Assembly (NCBI RefSeq): GCF_000972385.1
Contig: NZ_JXTE01000011.1
Coordinates: forward strand, 83,680-147,679
Direction: 5' to 3'
Length of the DNA stretch: 64,000 nucleotides
Source: Streptomyces sp. WM6386
GTDB lineage: Bacteria > Actinomycetota > Actinomycetes > Streptomycetales > Streptomycetaceae
The notes beneath the pieces were generated by a model. It made no database searches and was not told the origin of the DNA. It saw nothing but the letters and a program-made list of their open reading frames with translations. This document shows, piece after piece, positions 44,109-52,899 of this stretch. How positions within the stretch are numbered: the first letter of the stretch is position 1; each line of letters opens with the position of its first letter. The position numbers were made by a program, and so were the translations under genes.

Positions 44109-45053
44109 GTGGCACGTACCGACGCCGTCCGAGACCGCCTGCACCTGTCCCGGGAGCCCATGGGCCCGCGCGGCGGGCAGGCGGTCGCGGCGCTGACGCT
44201 GGCCGTGTCACCGGTGTGCATCGAACTGTCCGGCGCGGACGCCGGTACGGCCTCCGTGTACCGGTGTCTGCTCGCGCTGCCCGCGCTGGTGCTGCTGGTC
44301 CTCCCGGAGTACCGGCGCGAAGGCCCGCCGCCGCGGCGGCAGCTGGTGTACGGACTGGCGGGCGGAGTGCTGTTCGCGGGGGACATGCTGCTGTGGACGA
44401 AGGCGATCAGCGAGGTGGGCGCGGGGCTGTCGACCGTGCTGGTCAATGTGCAGGTCGTCCTGGTGCCGCTGCTGGCCTGGGCGGTGGACCGTGAGCAGGT
44501 CCCGGGCCGTTTCCTGCTGTGGCTGCCGGTCCTGATCGCCGGTGTGGTGCTCACCGGGGGGCTGTTCGAGAAGGGCGCGAGCGGCAGCGACCCCGGGGCG
44601 GGCACCCTGCACGCGATCCTGGCGGCTCTCAGCTACTCGGGTTTCCTGTTCCTGCTGCGCCGCGGCGGCTTCCACGGCCACGTCCGTACGACGTACACCG
44701 CAGTGGTCTTCTCGGCCACCGTCGCTTCGGCCCTCGGCGGCTGGGCCTGGGGCGCCCTCGACCTCGCCCCGCCGGCGGGCACCCTGGCCTGGCTCGCCCT
44801 GGCGGCGGTCACCAGCGGCATCATCGGCTGGCTCATGGTCGCCGTCTACTCGCCCCGGCTCCCGAGCCACGTCGGCGCGGTCCTGCTGCTCCTCACGCCC
44901 GTCGGCGCGTTGGCGCTGGGGGCGCTGGTGCTGGGGGAGCGGCCGACGCTCGCACAGTGGGCCGGCGCGGCGCTGATCCTGGTCAGCGCGTACGCCACGG
45001 TCACCGGTCGGCGGGGCGCCCCCTCCGCGGGGGACGCCCCTCGTGACGCCTAG
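44109..45053 (+). CDS. DMT superfamily transporter (EamA)
   Basis: A 314-residue EamA-family permease with ten hydrophobic helices in two repeats, e.g. YGLAGGVLFAGDMLLWTKAI, LLWLPVLIAGVVLTGGLF and VGAVLLLLTPVGALALGAL. Such proteins export amino acids or metabolites; the substrate here is unknown. The GTG start at 44109 is preceded only weakly by GGACCCC. Its stop codon overlaps the tail of the convergent calcium-binding protein remnant. Confidence 0.9.
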   Translation: MARTDAVRDRLHLSREPMGPRGGQAVAALTLAVSPVCIELSGADAGTASVYRCLLALPALVLLVLPEYRREGPPPRRQLVYGLAGGVLFAGDMLLWTKAISEVGAGLSTVLVNVQVVLVPLLAWAVDREQVPGRFLLWLPVLIAGVVLTGGLFEKGASGSDPGAGTLHAILAALSYSGFLFLLRRGGFHGHVRTTYTAVVFSATVASALGGWAWGALDLAPPAGTLAWLALAAVTSGIIGWLMVAVYSPRLPSHVGAVLLLLTPVGALALGALVLGERPTLAQWAGAALILVSAYATVTGRRGAPSAGDAPRDA

Positions 45054-45193
45054 CCGAACACCTTGACCTCGCAGCCGGACACGACGTAGCAGCGGTCGCG
45101 GCCGGCATAGCCGAGGACGATGTCCACCTCGCCGTTCTGGGCGTAGATCGTGTCGTTGCCGGCGCTGCCCCTCAGCCCCGAAACGCCGTGCCG
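45050..45193 (-). pseudogene. C-terminal remnant of an RTX-like calcium-binding protein
   Basis: Read on the minus strand, the 48 codons after the aldo/keto reductase stop give GSAGNDTIYAQNGEVDIVLG and RDRCYVVSGCEVKVFG, a typical tail of hemolysin-type calcium-binding repeats (GGxGxD blocks ending in a CxVxxCExV motif). The frame has no start and lies in the same frame as the reductase, directly after its TGA. It is the end of an older gene whose upstream part has been replaced. Confidence 0.55.
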
Positions 45194-46030
45194 TCAGGCC
45201 GCGTTGAACGTCGACGGGTCCGGGCCCAGCCGACGGTCCTCGTTCAGCGCGCTGATCGCCGCGAGGTCCTCGGTGTCCAGGCTGAAGTCGAAGACCTCGA
45301 TGTTCTCCTTGATCCGGGACGGGGTCACGGACTTGGGGATCACGACGAGGCCCAGCTGGAGGTGCCAGCGCAGGACGACCTGCGCCGGGGTGCGCCCGTG
45401 CTTCTGCGCGATGGCCACGATCGCCGGGACCTCCAGGAGGCCCTTGCCCGAGCCGAGCGGCGACCAGGCCTCGGTGGCGATGCCCTGCTCCGCGTGGTAG
45501 TCGCGGGCCGCGCGCTGCTGGAGGTGCGGGTGCAGCTCGATCTGGTCGACGGCCGGGATGACGGACGTCTCGGCGATCAGCCGTTCAAGGTGCGCGGGCT
45601 CGAAGTTGGACACACCGATGGCGCGGACCCGGCCGTCGGCGTGCAGCTTCTCGAACGCCTTGTACGTGTCGACGTACAAGTCCCGCTCAGGAGTGGGCCA
45701 GTGGATCAGGTACAGGTCCACGAAGTCCAGGCCCAGCTTCTCCAGCGAGGTGTCGAAGGCGCGCAGGGTGGCGTCGTACCCCTGCTCGCTGTTCCAGAGC
45801 TTGGTGGTGACGAAAATGTCCTCGCGCGGGAGACCGGCGGCCGCGATCGCCTTGCCGGTGCCCTCTTCGTTGCCGTAGATCGCCGCTGTGTCGATGCTGC
45901 GGTACCCGGCCTCCAGAGCGGTGCTGACCGCTCGCTCGGCCTCGTCGTCCGGCACCTGCCAGACTCCGAACCCCAGCTGGGGCATCTCCACGCCGTTGTT
46001 GAGGATGATCGGGGGGACCTTGCTGCTCAC
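45194..46030 (-). CDS. Aldo/keto reductase
   Basis: A 278-residue AKR family member that reduces aldehydes or ketones with NADPH. The catalytic tetrad fits SIDTAAIYGNEEG (Asp, Tyr), VTTKLWN (Lys) and LIHWPTP (His), and the cofactor region IPKSVTPSRIKEN has the usual Lys-Ser/Arg set. I choose GTG 46030 (AAGGA 11 bases upstream) because the product then begins SSKVPPIILNNG as in the family; a further 16 codons upstream are possible. It ends in-frame just before the calcium-binding remnant. Substrate unknown. Confidence 0.93.
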   Translation of the reverse strand: MSSKVPPIILNNGVEMPQLGFGVWQVPDDEAERAVSTALEAGYRSIDTAAIYGNEEGTGKAIAAAGLPREDIFVTTKLWNSEQGYDATLRAFDTSLEKLGLDFVDLYLIHWPTPERDLYVDTYKAFEKLHADGRVRAIGVSNFEPAHLERLIAETSVIPAVDQIELHPHLQQRAARDYHAEQGIATEAWSPLGSGKGLLEVPAIVAIAQKHGRTPAQVVLRWHLQLGLVVIPKSVTPSRIKENIEVFDFSLDTEDLAAISALNEDRRLGPDPSTFNAA

Positions 46031-46139
46031 GAGCTCTTGATCCTTACGGTTGCCGACAGGTGGTACTCCCATCGTCAACGATCAACTGCCCCGATGCATT
46101 CCTGACCGCCGAATCCGACAGAATCCGCCGGAAACAAGC

Positions 46140-47966
46140 TCAGGCCCGGTACAAGGCCTCGACCTCGCCGGCGTACGTCGTCTCGATCGCCTTGCGCTTC
46201 AGCTTCAGCGACGGCGTCAGCAGCCCGTGCTCCTCGGTGAACGGCTGCGCCAGTATGCGGAACGTACGGATCGACTCGGCCTGCGAGACCAGCGTGTTGG
46301 CGGCGACCACGGCCCGCCTGACCTCCGCCTCCAGGTCCGCGTCACGCACCAGCTCGGCCGCGGTCAGCTGGGGTTTGCCGCGCATCGCCAGCCAGTGCTC
46401 GACGGCCTCCTGGTCGAGGGTGACCAGCGCGGCGATGTAGGGGCGGTCGTTGCCCACGACGATGCACTGGGCGACCAGCGGATGGTCCCGGACGCGTTCC
46501 TCCAGCACCCCGGGCGCCACGCTCTTGCCGCCCGAGGTGACCAGGATCTCCTTCTTGCGGCCGGTGATGGTGAGGAAGCCGTCCTCGTCGAGGGAGCCCA
46601 GGTCGCCGGTGGCGAGCCAGCCGTCGTGCAGGGTCTCGTCGGTGGCCTTCTGGTTGTTGAGGTAGCACTGGAACATGTTGGGGCCGTGCAGCCAGATCTC
46701 GCTGTCGTCCGCGATGTGCACGGTGACGCCCGGGATGGGCTGGCCGACCGTGCCGTAGCGGGTGCGTCCGGGCGGGTTGGCGGTCGCCGCCGCCGTCGAC
46801 TCGGTCAGGCCGTAGCCCTCGTAGATCTGCACACCCGCGCCCGCGAAGAACAGCCCGAGCCGGCGGTCCATCGCCGAGCCGCCCGACATCGCGTTGCGGA
46901 TCCGGCCGCCCATCGCGGCCCGCACCTTGGCGTAGACGAGCTTGTCGAAGAGCTGGTGCTGCACGCGTAGACCCGCCGAAGGACCGGGCCCGATGCCCCA
47001 GGCCTTGGCCTCGACGGCCTCCGCGTACTTCACCGCGATCTCGACGGCCTTCTCGAAGGGCCCGGCCTTGCCCTCCTTCTCGGCCTTGCGGCGGGCGGCG
47101 TTGAAGACCTTCTCGAAGATGTACGGCACGGCGAGGATGAACGTCGGCTTGAACGCGGCCAGGTCCGGCAGCAGAGCGGCGGCGTTGAGCTGCGGCTGGT
47201 GGCCGAAGCGGACCCCGCAGCTGATCGCGGCGACCTCCACCATCCGCCCGAAGACGTGCGCGAGCGGCAGGAACAGCAGGGTCGCCGCCTCGTCGCCCTT
47301 CTTGGAGTGGAACACCGGCTCCCAGCGCTCGGCGACCGTGTCCGCCTCCCACATGAAGCTGCCGTGGGTGATGACACAGCCCTTGGGGCGGCCCGTGGTG
47401 CCCGAGGTGTAGATGATCGTGGCGACCGAGTCCGGGGTGACCGCCTGCCGGTGGCGGTGCACCACGTCGTCGTCGAGGGCGGCGCCCGCGTCGTACAGCT
47501 CGTGCACGGCGTCGGCGTCCAGCTGCCACAGTTGGCGCAACTGCGGCAGCCGGTCGATGACGGTGGCGATCGTCATCGCGTGGTCCTCGTGCTCCACGAC
47601 CGCGGCCGTGCACTCGGCGTCGTAGAGCATCCAGAAACACTGCTCGGCCGAGGAGGTGGGGTAGATCGGCACCACCTGGGCGCCGATCGCCCACAGGGCG
47701 TAGTCGAAGAGGGTCCACTCGTAGCGGGTGCGGGACATGATGGCGACCCGGTCGCCGAACCGGATGCCCTGGGAGAGCAGCCCCTTGGCGAGGGCGAGCA
47801 CCTCGTCCCGGAACTCCGCGGAGGAGACGTCACGCCACTGGTCCTGCTCGTCCTTGCGGCCGAGCGCGATGTGCAGGGGGTCCTCCTGGGCACGCCGGAA
47901 GACGACGTCGGCCAGTCCTCCCACGGGGGCCGGCAACGCCAACGGAGGGTTGGTGAACTCGCGCAA
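46140..47966 (-). CDS. Long-chain fatty-acid-CoA ligase (FadD15-like)
   Basis: A 608-residue AMP-forming acyl-CoA synthetase. The P-loop is IIYTSGTTGRPKGCVITHG, then YEGYGLTESTAAATANPPG, ATGDLGSLDEDGFLTITGRKK and the C-terminal Lys in PSLKLKRKAIE. Size and order match FadD15-type long-chain ligases of actinobacteria, which feed beta-oxidation or lipid synthesis. The start is TTG 47966, giving REFTNPP as in homologues; GGAG lies upstream. The 253-base gap to the MFS gene shows no other gene. Confidence 0.93.
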   Translation of the reverse strand: MREFTNPPLALPAPVGGLADVVFRRAQEDPLHIALGRKDEQDQWRDVSSAEFRDEVLALAKGLLSQGIRFGDRVAIMSRTRYEWTLFDYALWAIGAQVVPIYPTSSAEQCFWMLYDAECTAAVVEHEDHAMTIATVIDRLPQLRQLWQLDADAVHELYDAGAALDDDVVHRHRQAVTPDSVATIIYTSGTTGRPKGCVITHGSFMWEADTVAERWEPVFHSKKGDEAATLLFLPLAHVFGRMVEVAAISCGVRFGHQPQLNAAALLPDLAAFKPTFILAVPYIFEKVFNAARRKAEKEGKAGPFEKAVEIAVKYAEAVEAKAWGIGPGPSAGLRVQHQLFDKLVYAKVRAAMGGRIRNAMSGGSAMDRRLGLFFAGAGVQIYEGYGLTESTAAATANPPGRTRYGTVGQPIPGVTVHIADDSEIWLHGPNMFQCYLNNQKATDETLHDGWLATGDLGSLDEDGFLTITGRKKEILVTSGGKSVAPGVLEERVRDHPLVAQCIVVGNDRPYIAALVTLDQEAVEHWLAMRGKPQLTAAELVRDADLEAEVRRAVVAANTLVSQAESIRTFRILAQPFTEEHGLLTPSLKLKRKAIETTYAGEVEALYRA

Positions 47967-48219
47967 ACCCCGCTCCCCGCTCCCTGGTCCCCGTTCCTGG
48001 TGACGCTCCGCACAGCGCCGTGAAAGCTACCCCACCCGGCGACGGGACGGGAGGGGGCGCGAATCCGAGCCCTGTTCAGGTACGCACTGGTCAGCGCCGG
48101 AAAATGCGCTCACATGGGGAAGGGTCGGACAGAAAACTGACGGTTGAGTAAGTTTCGGTCCCGTAATCTCCACCGAATCTGTACGACCCGCCTACGGCTC
48201 ACGGCCGCTGACGGAATGA

Positions 48220-49719
48220 TCAGTTCCGCCGTGCTGCCGTCTCCTCTGTCAGCGTCTTCGCGGCCGAATCCGTCACACCCGCCTCGTCGGCACCCGGCGT
48301 CCGGACCAGGGCGAGGACCAGCACCCCGCCGACCGTCGCCAGCGCACCCGCCGTCACCGCCGCCGTGTTGAGCCCCGAGGCGAACGCGGCCCGCAGCACC
48401 TGCTCCGGGAAGACACCCCGCAGCGCTCCGGCACCGCCGCCCGCGAGCGTGTGCGCCGCCTCGTGCGGCAGCGTGTCCCGCATCCGCGAGGTCAGCGCCG
48501 TACCGAAACCGGCGATCCCGAGCGCGTACCCGAGCTGCCGGAACGTGTTCACCGCGCCGCCGGCCATTCCCGCCCGCTGCGGCGGTACGGCGGCCAGCGC
48601 GGCCCCCGCGATACCGGGCGCCACCAGCCCCGTACCGAAACCCACCAGCAGCAGCCCCGGCACCAGAGCCGCCGCACCCGAGCCCGCGTCCAGGACCGCC
48701 ATGCAGAACTGCCCCGAACCGATCAGCAGCAGCCCGCCCCCGACGGTGATCCGCACCGGCACCCCGTGCAGCAGCCGGCCACCGGCCGCGGACACCACGA
48801 ACGCGGCCAGCGACATCCACAGGAACACCAGCCCGCCGCGCACCGGACTCATCCCCAGCACGGTCTGCAGCCAGATCGAGGTGTACACCATCACCCCGAA
48901 CGCCGCCGCGTTGTAGGCGAGCGCCCCCGCCATCACCCCACAGAACGCGGGCCGCAGGAACAGCCGCAGATCGAGCAGCGGATCGGCCACCCGCCGCTCC
49001 ACCACGACGAAGCAGACCAGCGCGAGCGCCGCGAGCCCGAAGGAGGCGAGAGTGCCGGCCGCGGTCCAGCCGTGCGAGCCTGCCCGCACCGCCCCGTACG
49101 TCACCCCGCCCGCGAACGCCGCGAACGTCACCGTGCCCGCCCAGTCCACCCGGCGCCCGCGCGCCGCCCGCGACTTCGGTACCAGCCGCAGCGTCAGCCA
49201 CACCGCGGCCACGCTCACCGGCAGATTGACGTAGAAGATCCACCGCCAGCCCGGCCCGTCGGTCAGCAGCCCGCCGAGCACCGGCCCCACCGCGGCCGCC
49301 CCACCGCTCACCGCGCCCCACACACCGAGCGCCACCGACCGCCGCCGCCCCTGGTAGACCGAGCCCAGCAGCGGCAGCGTCGTCGCGAACATCGCCGCCG
49401 CGCCCACCCCCTGCAGCCCGCGTGCCGCGACCAGCGTCCCCGGCCCGGAGGCGAGAGCGCACAGCAGCGACGCCACCGCGAACAGCACGACACCCGCCAC
49501 ATGCACCCGCCGATGCCCGAGCACATCGGCCGCGGCCCCGATCCCGAGCAGCAGCGCGGCCAGCGCCAGCGCGTACCCGTCCATCACCCACTGCAGATCA
49601 CTCAGCGACGCGTCCAGCGCACGCGCCATGTCCGGCAGCGCGACGATCGCGATCGTCACATCCAGCAACAACATGAACGTGCCCAGGCACACCGCGGTGA
49701 GCGGCCCCCATGTACGCAT
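48220..49719 (-). CDS. MFS drug/proton antiporter, DHA2 (EmrB/QacA) type
   Basis: A 499-residue transporter with about 14 hydrophobic helices. Family motifs are FMLLLDVTIAIVALPDMAR and WVMDGYALALAALLL, the ADVLGHRR loop and LQGVGAAAMF. Such DHA2 proteins export drugs, antibiotics or dyes. Start ATG 49719 has GGAGTTGAGG just upstream; a longer frame reaches into the divergent gene. It faces an Lrp-type regulator across a 109-base gap, a likely repressor/target pair. Confidence 0.92.
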   Translation of the reverse strand: MRTWGPLTAVCLGTFMLLLDVTIAIVALPDMARALDASLSDLQWVMDGYALALAALLLGIGAAADVLGHRRVHVAGVVLFAVASLLCALASGPGTLVAARGLQGVGAAAMFATTLPLLGSVYQGRRRSVALGVWGAVSGGAAAVGPVLGGLLTDGPGWRWIFYVNLPVSVAAVWLTLRLVPKSRAARGRRVDWAGTVTFAAFAGGVTYGAVRAGSHGWTAAGTLASFGLAALALVCFVVVERRVADPLLDLRLFLRPAFCGVMAGALAYNAAAFGVMVYTSIWLQTVLGMSPVRGGLVFLWMSLAAFVVSAAGGRLLHGVPVRITVGGGLLLIGSGQFCMAVLDAGSGAAALVPGLLLVGFGTGLVAPGIAGAALAAVPPQRAGMAGGAVNTFRQLGYALGIAGFGTALTSRMRDTLPHEAAHTLAGGGAGALRGVFPEQVLRAAFASGLNTAAVTAGALATVGGVLVLALVRTPGADEAGVTDSAAKTLTEETAARRN

Positions 49720-49799
49720 GTCCTCAACTCCTCGTCCGTGGGCTGCGTAACGCTTCGTACGATGGCTCCGGTGCGGACGATCCCACTGGAGATGGGTAT

Positions 49800-49817
49800 T
49801 CGAGCGCCGGAACTCGA
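49800..49817. promoter_or_regulatory. Inverted repeat between the MFS gene and the Lrp-type regulator
   Basis: TCGAG, 8 bases, CTCGA, in the divergent gap and 11 bases before the regulator start. A short arm, so only a possible operator for the Lrp-type protein. Confidence 0.35.
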
Positions 49818-49828
49818 CAGGAGAAGGC

Positions 49829-50812
49829 ATGTTGACGCTCAAATCCACCGTTCTGGACGCCCTCGACCTCCAATTGCTCTCGGCGCTCGAGGTCAACGGC
49901 CGCGCCTCCTTCAGCCGCCTCGGCGCGGTGCTCGGGGCCTCCGACCAGACGATCGCCCGTCGCTACCGCAAGCTGTGCGCCGAGGCGGGACTGCGGGTCC
50001 TCGCACTGCGCGACCCCCACGTCCTCGGCGAGGACCAGTGGATCCTCCGGTTCCGCTGCGCGCCCGACAGCGCGCCGGCCATCTGCGACGCGCTCGCCAA
50101 GCGGCCGGACACGGCCTGGATCGGACTGGCCTCCGGGGGCACCGAGATCGTCTGCATGACCCGGCCGCGCGGCCCCGGCGACCACGACGAACTGCTGCTC
50201 GGCAAGCTGCCCCGCACCCCGGGCGTCGTGGACATCCGCGCCCACCAGCTGCTCCATCGCTTCTACGGCGGCCCGGCCGGCTGGTCGAGGAAGTTCGGCG
50301 CGCTCGACGACGAGCAGATCGCCGCCCTGCGCCCGCACCCGGAACCGGGGTCCAAAGCGGCCAGCATCGAGCCGGACGACGAACCCCTGCTCGCCGTCCT
50401 GCGGCGCGACGGGCGGGCGGGCTCTCCGGAACTCCGGCGCGCCACCGGCCGCTCCGAGTCGGCCGTCAAGCGTCGCCTCGCCGCGCTGCTCGCCTCCGGG
50501 GCCCTCTACATCGACATCGAGTACCACTCCGAGGCGCTCGGCTACCCCCGGGCCGCGTCCCTGTGGATCACCGCCGCACCCGGCGCCCTCACATCCGTCG
50601 GCCGGGCCCTCGCCGGCCACGACGAGGTCGCCTTCGCCAGTGCCACCGCCGGCCCCTCCAACCTCGTCGTGACCGCGGTCGTCAGGGACACGGCGGGGCT
50701 GTACGCCTACCTCAGCGGGCCACTGGGCCGGCTGGAGGGGGTCCAGCACGTGGAGGCGACGCCGTTCCTGCGGAGGGTGAAGCAGCTGACGTACGAGGCG
50801 CCCGGACGATGA
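49829..50812 (+). CDS. Lrp/AsnC-family regulator, two-domain form
   Basis: A 327-residue regulator, about twice the usual Lrp length. It has two helix-turn-helix units: LSALEVNGRASFSRLGAVLG (near residue 25) and LLAVLRRDGRAGSPELRRAT (near 195), with an AsnC-type ligand region after each. This duplicated form is common in actinobacteria and may respond to amino-acid-like ligands. AGGAGAAGG lies before the ATG at 49829. It is divergent from a DHA2 exporter and probably controls it. Confidence 0.9.
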   Translation: MLTLKSTVLDALDLQLLSALEVNGRASFSRLGAVLGASDQTIARRYRKLCAEAGLRVLALRDPHVLGEDQWILRFRCAPDSAPAICDALAKRPDTAWIGLASGGTEIVCMTRPRGPGDHDELLLGKLPRTPGVVDIRAHQLLHRFYGGPAGWSRKFGALDDEQIAALRPHPEPGSKAASIEPDDEPLLAVLRRDGRAGSPELRRATGRSESAVKRRLAALLASGALYIDIEYHSEALGYPRAASLWITAAPGALTSVGRALAGHDEVAFASATAGPSNLVVTAVVRDTAGLYAYLSGPLGRLEGVQHVEATPFLRRVKQLTYEAPGR

Positions 50813-50831
50813 CGTACGGGGCGCCTGCCGG

Positions 50832-51695
50832 CTAACGCCGGTGCAGCCGGTCCCCGCCCGTCAGGATCGCCGCCGCGAGCGCGTCCGCCGCGCCCTGGGC
50901 CGCCGTACGTCCGCGGCCGTGGACCAGGACGAAGTCGACCCGGCCGAGTTCGGGCAGGCCCGCGCGGTCCGGCATGCGGACCAGGCCCGGCGGGACGAGG
51001 CCGCGGGAGTGGGCCATCACGCCGAGGCCGGCGCGGGCCGCCGCGATGAGGCCGTTGAGGCTGCCGCTGGTGCAGACGATGCGCCACTCGCGGCCCTGAC
51101 GCTCCAGAGCCTCCAGGGCGAGGGCACGGGTGATGCCCGGCGGGGGATAGACGATCAGCGGCACCGGGCGGTCCGCCTCGAGGCGGAGCCGTTCCGCGCC
51201 GATCCACACCAGCTTGTCGTGCCAGACGAGTTCACCGCGCGGATCCTCCGGCCGCCGCTTGGCCAGCACCAGATCCAGCTTCCCGGCCTCCAACTGCTCG
51301 TGCAGGGTGCCCGAGAGCTCGACGGTCAGCTCCAGGTCGACCTCGGGATGGTCGTAGCGGAAGCCCTCCAGGATCTCCGGCAGCCGGGTCAGCACGAAAT
51401 CCTCGGAGGCGCCGAAGCGCAACCGGCCGCGGAGCCGGGTACCCGTGAAAAATGCCGACGCCTGCTCGTGCACGTCCAGGATCCGGCGCGCGAAGCCGAG
51501 CATCGCCTCGCCGTCCTCCGTCAGCTCCACGGAGTGGGTGTCCCGGGTGAACAACTGCCGCCCCGCGGCATCCTCCAGACGCCGTACGTGCTGGCTGACC
51601 GTCGACTGGCGCAGCCCGAGCCGCCGGGCCGCCTGCGTGAAGCTCAGCGTCTGCGCCACCGCCAGGAACGTACGCAACTGGGACGGGTCGTACAT
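50832..51695 (-). CDS. LysR-family regulator
   Basis: A 287-residue LTTR. The helix-turn-helix is AQTLSFTQAARRLGLRQSTV near residue 20, followed by VSQHVRRLEDAAGRQLFTRD, and the effector domain fills the rest (GRLRFGASEDFVLTRLPEIL). The ATG at 51695 is used; longer frames read upstream without family likeness. It is divergent from the SBF-type transporter 133 bases away, the normal LTTR arrangement, so that gene is its likely target. It ends 19 bases from the Lrp-type gene end (convergent). Confidence 0.92.
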   Translation of the reverse strand: MYDPSQLRTFLAVAQTLSFTQAARRLGLRQSTVSQHVRRLEDAAGRQLFTRDTHSVELTEDGEAMLGFARRILDVHEQASAFFTGTRLRGRLRFGASEDFVLTRLPEILEGFRYDHPEVDLELTVELSGTLHEQLEAGKLDLVLAKRRPEDPRGELVWHDKLVWIGAERLRLEADRPVPLIVYPPPGITRALALEALERQGREWRIVCTSGSLNGLIAAARAGLGVMAHSRGLVPPGLVRMPDRAGLPELGRVDFVLVHGRGRTAAQGAADALAAAILTGGDRLHRR

Positions 51696-51828
51696 GGCCC
51701 GTAGCTTATCGCGGAACGTGATGACAGTCAGTGCCGTATGCCGGATTCCCGATCGCGGGCCGGAGGAGGACGATGAAGAGGGGCCCTGCGGCCCGGTACG
51801 CCGACAGACACAAGCTAGATGGAGCACC

Positions 51829-52899
51829 GTGAAACGCCTGCGTTGGCCGAGTTGGATGCCGATCGACCCGTACATCCTGCTGCTCCTGGGAACGGTGGGC
51901 CTCGCCGCCCTCCTCCCGGCGCGCGGGACGGGCGCGGACGTCGCCTCCGGGGCCTCCAGCGCCGCGATCGCCTTGCTCTTCTTCCTCTACGGCGCCCGCC
52001 TCTCCACCCGTGAGGCGATGGACGGGATCAAGCACTGGCGGCTCCACGTCACGGTCCTGGCCTGCACCTTCCTCGTCTTCCCGCTGCTGGGCACGGCCAC
52101 CCGCGGCCTCGTCCCGGTGCTGCTGACCCAACCGCTCTACCAGGGCCTGCTCTTCCTCACCCTTGTTCCCTCGACCATCCAGTCGTCGATCGCCTTCACC
52201 TCCATGGCCCGCGGCAACGTGCCCGCGGCGATCTGCGCCGGCTCCTTCTCCTCGCTGGTCGGCATCGTCATCACCCCGCTGCTGGCGGCCGCCCTGCTCG
52301 GCAGCAGCGCCGGAGGGTTCTCCGCCGACTCGCTCGTCCAGATCGTGCTCCAGCTGCTGGTGCCGTTCGTCGCCGGGCAGCTGCTGCGCCGCTGGATCGG
52401 CAGCTTCATCGCCCGGCACAAGAAGGTCCTCGGCCTGGTCGACCGCGGCTCGATCCTCCTGGTCGTCTACACCGCGTTCAGCGAGGGCATGGTCCAGGGC
52501 ATCTGGCACCAGGTGAGCCCGATGAGGCTGGCCGGACTCCTCGTGGTCGAGGCCGTGCTGCTCGCCGTGATGCTCGCGCTGACCTGGTACGGCGCCAAGG
52601 CGCTTCGCTTCGACCGCGAGGACCGGATCGCGATCCAGTTCGCGGGCTCGAAGAAGTCCCTCGCCTCCGGACTGCCCATGGCGAGCGTGCTGTTCGGCGC
52701 GCACGCGTCGCTGGCGGTACTGCCGCTGATGCTCTTCCACCAGATGCAGCTGATGGTGTGCGCGGTGATCGCCAAGCGCCGCTCCCACGACCCGCGCCCG
52801 CAGGAGCGGACGGGGGAGGGGCCGGGGGCCGAGGTCACTTCCGCGGCTTCAGCGTCAGCGTCACGAACCGCGGTCGGTACAGGGACACGTTCCGGTTGA
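51829..52899 (+). CDS. Bile acid:sodium symporter-family (SBF-like) transporter
   Basis: A 356-residue membrane protein with about ten helices, matching the SBF/BASS-like CPA family (PF13593 type). Features include IALLFFLYGARLSTREAMDG, VPSTIQSSIAFTSMARGNVP and GSKKSLASGLPMASVLFGA. Substrates in bacteria include organic anions. The GTG at 51829 has GGAG 5 bases before it. Its last 65 bases overlap the 3' end of the convergent DUF4185-like gene, and its tail there (TSAASASASRTAVGTGTRSG) is low complexity and may be a by-product of that overlap. Confidence 0.87.
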   Translation: MKRLRWPSWMPIDPYILLLLGTVGLAALLPARGTGADVASGASSAAIALLFFLYGARLSTREAMDGIKHWRLHVTVLACTFLVFPLLGTATRGLVPVLLTQPLYQGLLFLTLVPSTIQSSIAFTSMARGNVPAAICAGSFSSLVGIVITPLLAAALLGSSAGGFSADSLVQIVLQLLVPFVAGQLLRRWIGSFIARHKKVLGLVDRGSILLVVYTAFSEGMVQGIWHQVSPMRLAGLLVVEAVLLAVMLALTWYGAKALRFDREDRIAIQFAGSKKSLASGLPMASVLFGAHASLAVLPLMLFHQMQLMVCAVIAKRRSHDPRPQERTGEGPGAEVTSAASASASRTAVGTGTRSG

